DNA of 64,000 nt from Lates calcarifer (GCF_001640805.2 NC_066850.1:12649329-12713328); one strand, 5' to 3'. Counted from the first letter of the stretch, positions 42,901 through 58,020 are shown. The notes: a model not told the origin generated them from the sequence alone. A program made the numbers and translations.

Positions 42901-45900
42901 GGTCATTACCTGGATGACAGACAGAATGAGTCAACCACATCCTTAACCGCCAGAGGCTGTTGATCATGTGACCGTCAGGTGACCTTCCAGTTGATCTCTC
43001 ACCTCTCTCAAAGGAGTTCTTGATGTCGTTGACCTCCACCTGTGATCCTGACACCCGGAATATGCCTTGATGCTGAAGACCTGTTGGGAACAGTTTCAGT
43101 TATTATTCAAATATTTTTTCTATCACTTCTGCTGCCTCTGATGTTCCCCTAGGCTCCACCTTAGGACCACTGATACTTGCATTATATAGTGCACTGTATG
43201 CTTCCTGTGGGCTCTGTTTTTAATAGTTTTAAAACAACCAAAGAGTAAATAACTAAATGAAGCCTCTCTTATATCTGTCCATTAAATATAAGGCTACAGC
43301 TAGTTAGTTTAACACAAAGACTGGAAACAGAGGGAAACAACAAATTAAAATCTTATATGTTATACAAAAACCATTTTAACACCATTTGATACCACATAGA
43401 ATGAAATTCAATACCATCATACCATCCTAAATTTGAGAGTGTGATGGAAAACCATTTAAAAAGACCAAAGCAAAACCCAAGATAAAGTATGTCAGTGAGC
43501 CTTGCGGCAGGTTTTTCCTTTAAGTTGCGAGCTGAGCCAAATAACACTGAAAGCTGACACATGAAACTCACCGTGTAGGTTGATGCAGCGGATGCAGCTC
43601 TCCACCAGCAAGGGTATGGCTTTGGTTGAATCCTATTAACACAGTCATCAAGAACACAGCTAAGGTTGGTTATTGTTTATACTTTATTTATACTTTATTA
43701 ATTCTGCTTATTGGTTGCAGCTCTTACTGGATTTTGGATATTAACACCCCTGACTGTTAGGTATTACCACACACACACACACACAGCAGACCAAAACAAC
43801 CTGAAGCCTGATAGAAGTGAAACTCTACCTGGTGCTTGCTATGGGAGTTCTTCCGCCCACGACTGTAATGAGCAAAAAGAAGGAGAAGAGAGGAGTGTCT
43901 CAGTTTCACAGCGCTAAAACTGAAGTGGTGGGCTGGGAAGTAACAGTTATTATTACCATGAAGAGAAAATATGCACTGCGACATGAAATAATGCCTTACC
44001 TCGTAGTTAGAAGCTCAGCTTTATAACCTGTAATAAAAAAATGCTGATTACCATGTGTATAATAAGACAGCAGGAAAGTGAGAGAGATTTTCTGTGCATC
44101 TTACCCTCTGCTAAGGCTTTCTTCAGTATGTCGTGTTTGGCCTGGAGCTTGGAAATGAGATTACTCCCCTCCAGATACTCGCGGAATTTCTGAGGATTGA
44201 AAAATAAGTCTGCTAAGTTTATATTTCTTGCACTATTAGTAACTGTGGCTAAGTATGAACATCACACTCTGCCATTCTCTCACAGTGAAGTAGAAGAGCT
44301 CCGTCTCCTGCTGATTGGCCCGTCTCTTAGCCAGACTCGGTTTATTCAAGTAGCCGTCCGACACGCTGGACTTGACCGACTCGGAGGACGGGCTGTGGGT
44401 GAAGCTCTGGGAGACATCGTAGTCATCCAGCACCGTCATGTCCTGCAGGGTGGTCAGCGTTGCACCCCAGGTCTTCTTCACCTGCAAGGAGTGGGGACAG
44501 AAAATGTAATCCTTTTTTGCTTTGAGCACTTCACATCAACATGGGAATACAAGTGTGGAGGATTGTTTTCAGTCTCAGATCACCGATTCCTGACTTTGGC
44601 GTGAAGGGTCAGATAAAACTTACGCTGTTTATATACATTCAATCCTTATGGTCTGGTTTTTGTTTTAATCATAAAAACCATTGATCATTTTAAATAAATA
44701 AGTTGCCTACATTAATGAATAAATTATTAAACCCATGATACAGGCTGGTAAGAGAGATCAAAGTTTCATTGCTTTGACAGATGAAAATCATTTGCATGTT
44801 ATGTCTCTTTTTGGTCATTTTGAATCTATTTTTACTAATTTAGCATCTGTTTTTTGGTCGCGTTTTCCATCTCTTTGTTTTACCTGTTCTTAGTCGTCTT
44901 GTGTTTCCTTGCAGCTATTGTGCATCTGTCTTTACTCATGTTGTGTCTGTCTTAGGTCTTTTCAGCCTGGTAAACCTGTTCAGTAATCCATCCAGCAACT
45001 TAAGTTGATAAAAGCCTTTTTCTCTACCACATACTGTACACACATCACTCTGAGGAACTTTAACCAGTTAAGGCTTCTGCTCTGAGGGTTGTTACAAGCC
45101 CTGCATGTGCCCATCGTACATGGAAGGATGACTAGGCTGAAAACCTAAATAATTTTCATTACTGCACACTCGGCTTCATGGATCACGAGTTATGAATTAT
45201 GAATTTGTAATTGTTTCAGGGTGGAGTTTCATTTTCCTGAATGTTTGATGAGGTGTGCACGCCGGAGCACAACTGCTCTGTTTGTGTATATTATGCAGAG
45301 TGTGTTTGTATTTACAGCAAAGATAATGGGCATAAAAGTGTTTTTATTTGTATATGATAATCAGGATGTGTTTGTTTCTACGTGTGTATCTATGAGCTGC
45401 TGAGACGTGCAGATGCAGCTCATTAATCCAGACTCCTTCAGCGTTTTTATGCCCTTCAGGGTGAGTTAACAGCTGCCCTCTGTGCACACAACACTCCAGT
45501 CTGAGCCGCAACAACACCGACGAGGCCACAGGCTGCAGCACAGTCGCCTTCAGATGGTACAAGTTTATTTTTGGAGGCTACATCTGTTACATTATCACCC
45601 CATTAAAACAGTATAAATTACCATAACTTTGCACAAAGTTTGTTACCGTCAGAAAAACATTTTAATTTGTAATCAGTGACGATTTTGGCCACTGTATCAG
45701 ACAGACAACACTTGAAGCCAGAGCACAATATCTCAACAACAACTGAACAAACTGCCAGGAAAGTTAATACAAACATTAATGATCTCCAGGAGAAAGATCT
45801 AGACTACACAGGTTTGTTATTCAAAAACTGGAACACAGTAATGTTAGTGAGAGGCAAGTTTAAGAAAGGATGGATCTGTATGTGCCTGAGAAAAATGGCC

Positions 45901-48900
45901 TCAAAAATTCAGATTTGTTGGTGACTATTTTGAAGGGTATGGCAGCCAGATTTGTTGTAGGCACAGTCTTGCTCCTTGTATAAGTTCATTTGGATAGCAT
46001 TTCTCAAAACCAATGAAACCAACAATAAAAACAAAGATACAGGAATAAAACGATAAGGAAGGCAGAAAAACAGGAGAACAAACATCAGATCAAAACCTAT
46101 GATTGATGTGCAGCATATAAAATAGAACTGTTTGTGTGTCTCACCTCTTCATTCTCTATCTTCAGCGACGCCAGGCGGGTCTGGAGCTGTGTGAGGCGGA
46201 GGGTAAGCTCAGCCTGGACTTGAGGCTGAGACGCGATCTGGGTCACCTGACAGGATGTGGAAAAATGACACGACAATCAGAAAAATTGCTGTCCAGAGAA
46301 AACAAAGCTTTAAGATGTGTCTTCATGTAGACCCAGTAGTGCATACACCAATTTAACTAGTGAAGCATATGTCAGGATTCAGACCAGTGCCCAAACTCTA
46401 CAGTAACATTTAAACACCAAAACATAGTTCCAGAGACCTCATTAAATGACTTGATTAATCCTGCCTGGCCTCAGAATATACAGTAAAAGTCTCTCATCTA
46501 CATAAACTTTATATGCAGTTCTTATTTGGAAAGAGTAACATTGAATTTTGCCTTTATTTACCTGAACTGTCGTCCACATCAGAATTTTTGGACTGCCATT
46601 GAACAGAGTCTTTTATTTTGAAAAAGGAAATCATAGTTTGAGAATGTCAGGGGCAAAAAAAAATTCAGTAAGGGTTGCAGCTTTGTAAAGAGTACTGACA
46701 TTAATTCTTTCGAAATAAATATTTTAAAATTAATGTCATATTTTGCATATCACTTTTATTCAGAATTTTTTTTGTCATGAGTGAAAAATGTTTGACTCCT
46801 GAGTTGTAAAACTTTCCTACTTTCTGAAATACAAACAAACTGCGTGGTGCGATATACTGACTGTGTCGCCCATGTGGGCCTGGAAACTGAAGCGCTGCGG
46901 AGGGCAGAAGGCAGTGGGGTAGAGGCCCAGCAGACGCTGCCTGTCGCGGGCGGGGTCCAGGCCCTCCACGGCTCCCTCCAGCACCTCCAGACCCGCCCTC
47001 CTGGAGGCTTCAAGGCTCAGTTCGGCTGATAGGTAGGTCCTCAGAGCCCGACTCAGACTGGAGTGGTACCCTAGGTCACAGCACTGACACAAAGTTGGGG
47101 GGTGGGGGGTGGTAGGGAGGCACCCTGCTTTTAGACACAAAATTCTCTCTAGTAATGAAGAGCTAATTTGAGCCACAAACATATACTCACGTCTATGATG
47201 TCAGGCAGGTCGTGGATATAATATTTAAAGACGGAGGCGTTGGTGGCCTCCAGAGTCAGCAGATATTCATTCCTGGCTTTAAGAGCTTTCAGTTTGTTCT
47301 CTGAGTACTTTGCCTTCCTCTAATGAAGAAAGAAACAGACAAGCAAAGATGAAAATACTGCTTATCAATCCACATCTACTGTAGGTGCCTTGTAGGTGGC
47401 TTTCATGGGTACATGTACGTCCAGTAACCCAGTGATTTTTAGTGTAATGTGGATTCAGTTATTGGAACTGATGCACCCCGTACCTTCTCTCTCATCTTCT
47501 CCATCTTGCGGGCGGCGTTGCGTCTCTGGTGACGTTCTTCTATCCGCAGGCCAAACACAGGCTCCACCCCTCCGCCCGTCCCCGACACGCCCTTCACGCG
47601 ACCCTCCTGACGCTCCGCCTCCCGCAGCTTGGTTTCAGCATTGATCGTCTCCGCGTGGTACATGTGATATGTCTTCATCACCTAGGTAACAGCAGCCCAT
47701 TATAGCACAGCCTCTGAACCAAATGGACCACAAAAAAACTGGAAAACAACATTACAATTCAGCTGGGGTCAACTGTTTTTATTCCTCAAGGTTATCAGGT
47801 CTGGTCTAATCTGATCTCCAGTGTTTGGACAAGAAGCTTTTAAGGCCTGCAGTCTGACTTAAAATAAACCTTGACATTTGACAACCATTAATCAGCAAAT
47901 ATTCTCCTTCAAGGCAAAATCAAACTTTTACCTGCCTTGTTAAAGAAAAGTGGCTCACAATAACCACCCAGTATGGCAATGCTGTAGATACGAGTTTCAG
48001 ACTGATCTCTGAACAAATCCTACAGGAAGTTTCTTGTTGATTTCTCTCTGCAGGTCGTTTTTACAGGCAACTATAAAAACAGTCTGCTTTATCTCAAACA
48101 GGTCTCTTCCCAACAGGTACTGTAAGTGCAGCAGAAGCTGATGGCTGGAGCTGTCAAAGTAAAACCTAAGGTGTAGTTGTGATTTTAATCATCCTGCTTT
48201 CAGACTCACAAAAATCCACCATCCTCTACAAGTGTGCTCCACTTACGGTGTAAAGCTCATTCAGAAGCTTCATGAGGTCTTCCTGAAGCTGAAAGATGAT
48301 CTCCTTACTCTGGCAGAGGAGCAAAAAGACACAGATGAGAAGAGGAAAAATATCATCAGCATGAGGCAAATACATGGATTCACAGAGTGTGTCAGCAGCG
48401 GTGGAAAGTAACCATTTACAGTACAAATCTGAGGTCAAGTATTTCCATTTTCTGCTACTTTAAACCTCTACTCCAACACATTTCACAGGGAAATGTTGTA
48501 CTTTTTACTCCGCTATATTTACCTGACAGCTGTAGTTACTTTTCAGATTAAGATTTTGCATAAAAAAACATGATAAGCATCATTATGAGCGTTTTTATTC
48601 ACTCTTACTAAAAGCATATAAATTTATAAAGGATCTGAGCACATCTTTCGCCACTGTGCATCAGTGTAAAGAAATACTGGCGATCTATCAGGATGTCTGA
48701 ACACCATCAGATAAATAAATGGATTTGACCACACACAAACAAATGAATTCATAAATGAAACAAGCCACGTTCTGCTGCCTGCGCTCAGACCGAATTTCTG
48801 TCTCATGCATTAAACAGCCACCCGGTTTGAGAAAGGAGTTATGTGGCAGTGCGGTGCCACATTAATATTGCATTATGCTAAATGACTGTGGAATCCCAGG

Positions 48901-51900
48901 ATGGATGAATCCCGTTCCCATGGCGCCCGCTGAGAAAAGATCAGCTGAGCCTGTAGCCATGGCCACGGGGGCTGTCGGCGTTGTCATGGCCACTCGGCCC
49001 GTCTCTCTCTTCCCGTCGTCCCTCCTCGGAGCAGAAGTTTCTGAGAGGACGCACTGAAGTGATGGAGGTCTTACTGTTTATAGCTGCCGGCAGCCGCTGC
49101 ACTTTAGTTAGCATGAATAAAAGACGAGCCGGAAGAGAGATTAATAATGAACACGCTGAGCTGAAGTTGGAGGCGGTGAAATGCGTGCATGTGTGCGAGT
49201 GCGTGTTTAATTTGCTAAACTCTGAGGCAGCCCAGCAGAGCTCAGGGGAATACTGACTTTACTTTTCATTAGAATCAACTCTTCTACTTAAAGAAGCTGT
49301 ATGAAAAAGCCTAGAGCTCTGCACACAAGTAGAGCTCTCAGTGGTGGGATAATAGAGTACATTTACTCAAGTACTGCACTTCAGCACAATACTATGGTAC
49401 TTGTATTTTCCTTTAAACAATATAATGCAACTATTTAACCTTAAAAGCTGCAGAATCACTGTGATGGTTCACTGACTTGTAACAGGGAGAATGGAGCCTC
49501 TGTCATTCCCACTCTGCTCCCTGAACACCTGCTCCTGCTCTGTGTAACTGTGGTGAGTAGGTATGATCTCCCTCTAACTGAGTGACAGTCAGCAGCTTAA
49601 ACTGCTGGAATCAGGTCCAGCAAGTTCAAGAGTAATGCTGAACTGTAGATCAGTTAAAAAGACTCTGAAGTCATTAAAAACCAGCGTTCATCTCTGATAT
49701 CCAGCCAGGAAACTCTGAAAATATCAAGAATTATGAACAGAGTTTGGTTTGTTTGTTACAGCGACAGCACTTCCTGCTCCAGGAGCCAAGGATCACGGGA
49801 ACTAATTTCAGTTGCAGATGAATCTCCATTTGGTGCTCTAGGGAGTATTTTAGGCAGCAAGATGGTGTACTACACATGGGAGTGATAGTGAATATATTTT
49901 CTCGACAACAATGCAGCTCTAGAGTAACAGATATATCAGCTCACCCTCTTCAGGAGGCGGGCTGAGTCCTCGCTGATGTGCGTGAGGCGGGTGATGACGT
50001 TGTTCAGGTAGAGGTCACTGAGGGTGGCGTGGTCCTTACTCTCCCTCCTCACCTGGAAGAAACAGAGAGTGAGTGTTGGAGGAATGTCTCTGACTCCTTT
50101 TATAAAAGAGTTTAAATCAAACACACAGAAGTACACACAACTAACCTGGTTTAGCAGCAAGTACCAGCAGTTCACCGGAGACAGCAGGTTCTGATCTTTT
50201 CTGGAAGAGAGAAAGAGAGAGGGAGAGATCCTTTAAATGATTCTGGCCTGAACCCTGAAGCTAAGTCTTAACCCTCAAACAGCCTTTTCAAACTGAGGAC
50301 CAGCCAGAATATCCGCACTAGGATAGAAATGTGTCGTCACAAACATAGAAAGACACACACACACACACACACAGAGTCCTACTTGTATTGCTGATGGTCT
50401 TTTGTGCTGCGCGTTTTGGCCATGAACCTCTCCGCGAGCTTCTCCAGGTTTCTGGAATACTCCGTCTCGATCTCCGCCTTCTTCCTGAAGAAGTCCTGCA
50501 GGTCCTGAAGCAGCTGGACCCGCATCTCCGTCTGCTGCTCCAGACAGCGCTGCTGCTCCACCAACTGCGTCCGCACATCTGCACGCAAATAAACACCCGA
50601 ACACACACACATGTAATTTTTGGCAGCGCCATACCCGAGTACACCTGTGCATCTTCACGCTCAATACAGCAGGTGGCGGTATACACCTAGTAAGTCTGCA
50701 ATCTCCTAATAAACACAAAGAAGTAGTACACTACTATACACATTTTAAATGGCAGTCCATGTCCATGTACTGGTGCAATTGTCCTCACACATGATGCAAA
50801 CTCTACCCAAGTACACATGAACCGTACTCAGGTGGTTCGTTGATCCATGTCTGACTCAGAAGGGGGTAAAGGGCAACTGTGTTTATGTGTGAAAACAGCT
50901 TAGGATTCATCCTCTGGGGACCATGAATGCCTGCACAAAAATGTCATGGCAATCCACCCAGTGGTTGTTGAGATATATTCAGTCTGGACCAACTAACCAT
51001 ATCTATTAAATTTCAAGAACAGCGGAATTTGATGTTTTCAATTTCAGTTTACAGCGACGTAAAACAGAGAAAACGATCCTCATATTTGAGAAGCTGGTAA
51101 CAGTGAATGTTTAATGTGTTTGCTTGATAAATTGATGAACTGCTTTATTTTAATTGTTTAATTTTCTGTCTAGTAATCAATTAATCACACCTCCTCTTCC
51201 TCCCATCACTCCCTCTCTGTCTCTACATTCCTTTATGTAATTGCTGATGAAGACAGTTCATTTTTCTCTGAGGAGTCACCTTGGACGACATCTCCTGACC
51301 GCATTGAAAAACCCACACATATAAACACACACACACAGTCAGTCCTACAGTCAGCATGGTAATGCCTGGCTGCACTCTTTGGTCGTGCTGTTTCAGAGCT
51401 GGATCTATCTGCAGCAGGAGGGAGAGAGGGGAGAGCGGGTACAGAATACACAATGATAACTCCACCTCTCTCTCACACACACACAAAGACAGACACACAC
51501 ACCAATCCCTGGGGGACTCTATCCACTCCACTACCTGTTGTCTTGGCAACCACACACTGTGTGTGAACCATGTGATGAGGAAGGTGAAGACAAGAGCTTG
51601 GATCTGCCGCATCGACACACATAAGCTGCACACACACACATATATACACACATATACACACACAATTTACTGGACATGCTTCATAGATCCCCACAGAAAA
51701 CTGCCATGGCCTTTGGTCCCCACAAGTCTATGAAACTCCATTACTGTTAGTGTGTGTGTGTATATTGATTCTGGCATCGTTTTGCTGTTGTTATCAGACT
51801 AATTTAAAATGGCTGCCATTTCATGTTGCTCTCATACGCTGTGAATGTGTTGATCAGCAACACTTTCATATAAATTAATGTGTGCTTTGCTGCTCCGTGT

Positions 51901-54900
51901 CCCTGACAGCTGTAACACGTTCTACCCCGAGCAGGGAGTATACTAGTTTCTGATTGGCTGATTGGCCAAACAGGACATCCCAATCAAGTCCCAACGGTCA
52001 GCAGTTTAATCATTTTTCTAAATTGGTGTTGAGTCTCTGTTGAGATGCAAGTAACCATAGAAACGCTACTGATGCTTTATGCAATGTTATGGTTAAAGGA
52101 ATAGTTAGACATTTTTGAGAAGTACACTGTGAGTTAATGTTCTGTCATTTTCACCTCCACTCCACTGATAATTACAGCTGCAAATTAGCAACTGGACCAA
52201 CATCTTGGTCAGTTCAGAGTGAAATTTGACTTTTGTGCTACTGAAACACCAACATACAGGCCTGAACCAGTCTGACAGAAAAAAATTAAAGTAATCAGGA
52301 GAGCAAGACCTCATAAAAAAGGGTCAAATGAACTGTTAAAATGCCAGTTACAAGCAGTTACTGGTATTCGCTTGAGCCCCATTTTTAACCTAAATTTGTT
52401 TACATTTTGGTAAAAGCAGCATTAAAAGCATGCCGAATTAGCTATTAACAGTTCCTGTTTGCAGTGTACCCATGGATGTACAGATAAGTATCACTGGATT
52501 ACTGTGATACTGAAGAAAACGTAAACATGTGATGAATCTCAGGCAAGTTCTGAACCATCTGTTTCAGTGATTTCTAAGCAGATTTATGGTTTATTAGAGA
52601 TGATGACATCCTCAGGAAGTATGAGTCACACTTACAAGAGTGGCATTAGCAAAAAATGCCACAAATCACAGCAGGTTCCTTTTGTTTCAGGGGTCAGACA
52701 ACATCCACCATCATCTCATCATCATTATCACACTTATAAACTTTCACTGAACGACTTTCTCACCTCTTAAAAACACTTTACGAGCTCAACTTCATTGACT
52801 GCCTGTTTTCCTAATGTTTCATCAAATAGCTGCTTGTTACACTATCAACAGCGTTACTCCTAAAAGTTCAGCATTTCACTAAAGAACAAGAATCATTATT
52901 CGTGATGCATTTAATCTCCTGTAATGCAGGGGACTAACTCTGTGCAGCAGACTCTTTTTCTGCTTTTATTGTGAATCCCACTCATACTCTCTGTGGGGAT
53001 TTCAGACTCCACATCAAAGGGGTTAAACGCAAACTTCATTGCCTACAAAATGATGTGAGACTTCGCCTCTTTACATGAACATCCATCAGAGGCTGAGCTG
53101 CTCCAGAGGCACAGATAAAATCATTTGTTGAGTTGAAATCCTCATTGGATGCAAACACACAACTACATTTTTCCTTTTTACGAATCAGTCGGTCAGTTCA
53201 CCAATTTTGTCCAAAGTTAAATATTTAAAGTACTATTAGATGAACTGCCATGAAATGTTGGCATGTTAGTATTTAGTATATAATGATTTACATTCTTTAG
53301 TATAATCTGCCAATTTATACACTAAACAATAAATCAGTGAATCAAGAAAATAATCAGATTAGCTGTCTGGTGAGTCACTGCTAATGAAAATAATTGTTAG
53401 AGTGCCCGCCTGTGTCAGATGAAGGAGAAAAAGATTCAGGTTTAATTCTGCCGAGAAGGAGGAGGATTCAAGCAGATCCACTGAGGTGGTGAGATTATAT
53501 CAATGAAACTCCTTTGTTTGGATCACAGTCAATTGAAAGTGAAAGGAGGACATCCACCACGCTTTACCTTTTGATGTCTGAAATGCTTCTACTTAGAAAC
53601 CTCCTTGTGTGTCCTCGTAACACCCCCAACGACAAGACTCAGCCCCTTTGATCAGAGGAGCTACAGTCAGCACAGCACAATGTGGCGAAACACTGACACG
53701 GGGGAAAAGTATGCAGACAGTATACCGAGCATAAAGAATTTGTCTCGTGAAATCTCTGGACTGATTCAATCTGAAAACTCCCCAGAGCTCGTTTTGCTGC
53801 TTTTGCTGGAGGGATGGTGCGTTCAGGCCCTGCTACACCGCCAAAGGTCAAAGCGTGAAACCAATTCAGAGGATGAAGATGATGCACAATCATCAAGTTT
53901 GTTTAAAGAGACAATTTGCAACATTTCCATACAAATAGGAGTCAGTTTTTCTGAAATCACAGAAAACCTTTAACATTTGCTGCTCTAAACACTATCAATG
54001 CTGCCTTAAGTCTGGATCTGTCAAATCTTCACTACAAAGTTAAATTAGATTAATTTCAATCACCTCTGTTACTCCACATTAGTGAGAGTATGTGCACACA
54101 GCTCTGGTCTGAGGTTGTTTGGAGCTGGAGCAGATCCCAAAAAATCCTGTAATTTGTTCAAATAAAACCAACAGGGAAAAAAATGCCAAAAACCTGAATG
54201 TGATTAGCACCTGGAGATGACAGGCATCTGGACTTTCCTCTCTGTGAGTCTGAACTCCAGCAGTGAAATGATTTCAGCTGTGTTCTCTTTGTTTGTCTGG
54301 AAACTGATTTCATCAAAATTATTCCTCTGTCCATCAGTACCTGTCTAATTGATGGCACTCAATGGTCCACACTGAAATCACTTCCACTATTCCAGTGTTT
54401 CCGTACCATGGGAGAGACAAGTGTTATAAATCCCTTGAAAACCAAAGATGGACAGACACCAACACCAAAAGTCTGAGAGTCATGCCAAAATATCACTGTT
54501 TTTTTAAACACATGCAATCTGGTGACAGCAGTGACAACGCTAGCAGCTCTGCTACTGATGGCAGGGAGGCTGGTCCTGGCCAGAACACTAGCAGCTCTCC
54601 TGCTGTTACAGCTGAACCCCCCGACAAGCATAGGAGGAGGACGGGCTTTGACCCAACTTGGCTGTCAGAGAGGAAATACTCCTCCTGGTTCTATAAGACT
54701 GACACTTGTGAGGTTAGCTGCAAAAGTCAGAGGTGGAAGAACCAGTTTCATCTGTTCTTCTTTGGTTTCAGCTCCTCAGCTGTGAAGAGTTGCTGCTTTT
54801 CTTTGTCATGTATCATGGTAACCTGAATATGCTTGAGTTTTGGACAGTTGGTCAGGATAAAACACACAATTTGGAGACATAGCATTGGATAGTTGGATTT

Positions 54901-57900
54901 TATAATAGGAATTTTTTATGACATGTCAGAGAACCATTTATCAATTAACAAACTTCCAAAAGAATTGATTCTAACATCAGTTGTCAGAAGGCTGACTGCC
55001 CTCCATCCTTCCTGCCTCTCAAACTGGCCAAGGGAGTGTTTGCTTCCAGCTGGTGATGAGGCAGGTGACTGACTCATTAATTATCATGTGATTCATTACG
55101 CCGATCTTATCCATCTAAACCTCGCCTGTGTTCACTTTTATAATGAGAAGAGTGTTTATCTGTGAGCATAAAGCTTCAGGTACTTGAAGATGAGAGGATG
55201 CTTCACGCAAAGTGCAGTAAACAGAGAGAACTACATCAGATCAGTACTGGTTGGTTGTTGCAGCATCTACTGTGGATTTAGTTTGTCTAATCCCAGACTG
55301 AGTCCATGATGCTGAGATCAGGACGCTGTGGGGGTCAGACCATCTGCTGCAGGACTCCTTATTGTCCAGCTGCAGAATGAATTTAGGACTGACCAGACAC
55401 CACTGAGGAGACCACCAGAGCTGTCCACTTCCTCGAGACACATATTGATGCCAGGTGTGAACAGGGCCTACGCATTTGCAGAAATGTAGCCTAAACCGAC
55501 TGGAAACATCCACCAAGCCTCACTGCCTCATCTTTGCAGCCCTTCAGTGAACAATCTGCCTTGTGTTAGAGCCAAATATTTCAAATTTGGACTCGATCAG
55601 TCCAGAGCACCTGCTGCCATTTTACCAGTTCATGTGTCTTCCTGCATAGCTGAGTTCCTCTGCCTTGTTTCCTCATCAGAGGATACAGGTCTTCCATAAA
55701 GACCACTTCTGACCAAGACATGTACATGCACGTACCAGGGTCCCTCTGGTTTCTGCTGGACATCCTTTGGTTTTGAAGGGAGGTCAGCTTGATGTGACTT
55801 TTGTCTGTTGGATTTCCTTCCTGTTACTTCTTCAGCAACCTCACAGTTCACACACCTCAGTTTTATTCCCCCAACACAACCTTTTCTGTTCCAGTTAATG
55901 ATTTTGGTTTAACCTAGATATTACTCATGCTACTTTCTGGAAAGTAGCCTGCCACTTCCTTTCTTTATTTCTAAGCAGGAAAATATCTCACTGAAATATT
56001 TTAGTATTTGCAAAAGGATGTTTGTCCCTAGAGTAGAGGACATAAAATAACTGCCTGAGACAGATGTTTTTGGGATGTGCCTAAAACTTTTGCACAGTAC
56101 CATACACACACAGTACATTTGTGGGTGTGATGTCACAAGAACAGGAAGCTGGCCGTCACCATGACGACCAGGTTCAAGGACACAGGGGCAGAGTACTGCT
56201 GGATCATCATTAAGAAATGGACGCACATGTGCACACTGATCGTGGCCTTGCAGAACATTTACTCAGTGAGGAGTCACTTCATCATCTGGCTCCTTAATTT
56301 ATTCTCCTTCCATCCCTGTCTGTCTGTCTGTCTGTCTGTCCTGCAGGTGTACAGATGTGAAGTCACTAATCACCTGAATGCACACGCAGGCAAAAAAACA
56401 GGAGCTGCTGCTGCTGCAGCCGCCGCAGCATGCAGCAGGAAACACTTCATCTCTGCCTCCTCTGCCTCGCGTCTGTCTCTCCTCTCCCCCTGCAGAGCTT
56501 CTTTTTCTTTTCCCCCTTTTCATTTGCATTTTCTCATTAAGACGATCCTCATCTCATTCATTCGGGCAGGAGGAGGAGGTGTCACACGCCCGGGAGGTGA
56601 CGGTCCGACATGGGGAGCAGTGTGCGCGCTCAATGCATTTCAAACCAGAGCATTATGAAGCACTCAAATATGTATTGTCAGCACTGTGCATAATTCCTCC
56701 GCTACCTTTCCAAAAGGCTCACCTCACCTCAGCGAGCAGACCCCGCCTCCTCGTGAGAGAGAGAGACCGGCGGCCACCTCCTGTGTATACATTACACACC
56801 ACCTCCTGCATCAACCAATCAGGAGCCAGAGCAGGGAGGCAGACTTGGAAAGCACATAGTTACAACAACAGATCTATACGTTTGGCTCTCGGCAGGAGGC
56901 GACAGGGGCGCAGAGAGGGCCAGTCAGTCCGGGAGCAGCTGGGGTGGGGGGCCTTTATCTGAGTGGTCATTACAATGCAGGGCATCCCCAAGTAGGTCTT
57001 GGCGGGGCGCCAGAGCAAGGGCCACATGCACGCACAAAATCACAAACACAAGCAAAAACAACACACACACTTCTCACTTGGGGGCTGGCACGCTCTCTAC
57101 TACTCTCCATTAAATTTAATCACTCAGAGTCTGTGTGGATTCATTGTGCGTTCAACTGTGTGTCTGTGTACAGAGAGAAGAAAGGTATGTCACACTGACG
57201 AGGTGAAGAAGAATGAAAACACACGCTTCCTCCTCCTCATACTCCTCAGAGTAGACGGCGTGGATTTAAAAAGCTCCTTTTAGTAGCTGAAAGTGCTGGC
57301 AGTGGTGATGGTGATGGTGTGGGCGTAGGTGACAAGTGAATGTTGGAAGAACAAGTGTGATGAGCCATGTGGAGAGGGAAGAGTGAGCTACAGACTGCAT
57401 GTCAGAGACAGCTGAACAAATCTAGTCAGAGAGAGATTCTGAGGTTGAACAAAAGGCAGAAAAAAAGAGGTTGTGCCCCGGCTGTCTCCAACGGCATTTG
57501 CAGGTGTCCGAATAAGGTGTCGCGCTAGTAAAGGTCGGACATTTTGAACTGAGCCTCCACAGCAGGTGAAAGAGCTGCACAACAAAATTTTCCATCACTC
57601 CCTCTGGTTCAGAGATTGAAAATGAGGCTTGTAGTTTTCAGAAAAGGTCATTTGACTTGTCCGTCACCCGCCGCTGCCACGACAATGAAGCAGGGATGAT
57701 GGTAGCCAAGAGGAGGAGGAAGAGGAAGGGGAGTAGGAGGAGGGGGGCTGTCCCACGGTCATGGCAACCACTATTTCAGGGACTGAGGTTGTCATCATCT
57801 AAACAGGTCGCCAGTTTAGTTTAGCAGCAGGCCAGCAGGTAATCTATGTAGACCACACACACACACACACACACACACTGCTGCAGTCACAGCCTCAGAG

Positions 57901-57977
57901 GAATACCAATAGAAAGACTCCCAGACTAGGACACACTCGCCTCAGGTCTGAGCGTAAAAAACCTTCTGAAATACACA

Positions 57978-58020
<43 letters not shown>

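Noticed and set aside
53605..53973. 122-residue frame on + in srgap1 intron 1
   Set aside because: No similarity, no splice sites, codon composition unlike the real exons of the window.
56378..56962. 194-residue open frame on + in srgap1 intron 1
   Set aside because: GC-rich, low-complexity composition, no recognisable domain, no splice or promoter context; likely fortuitous.
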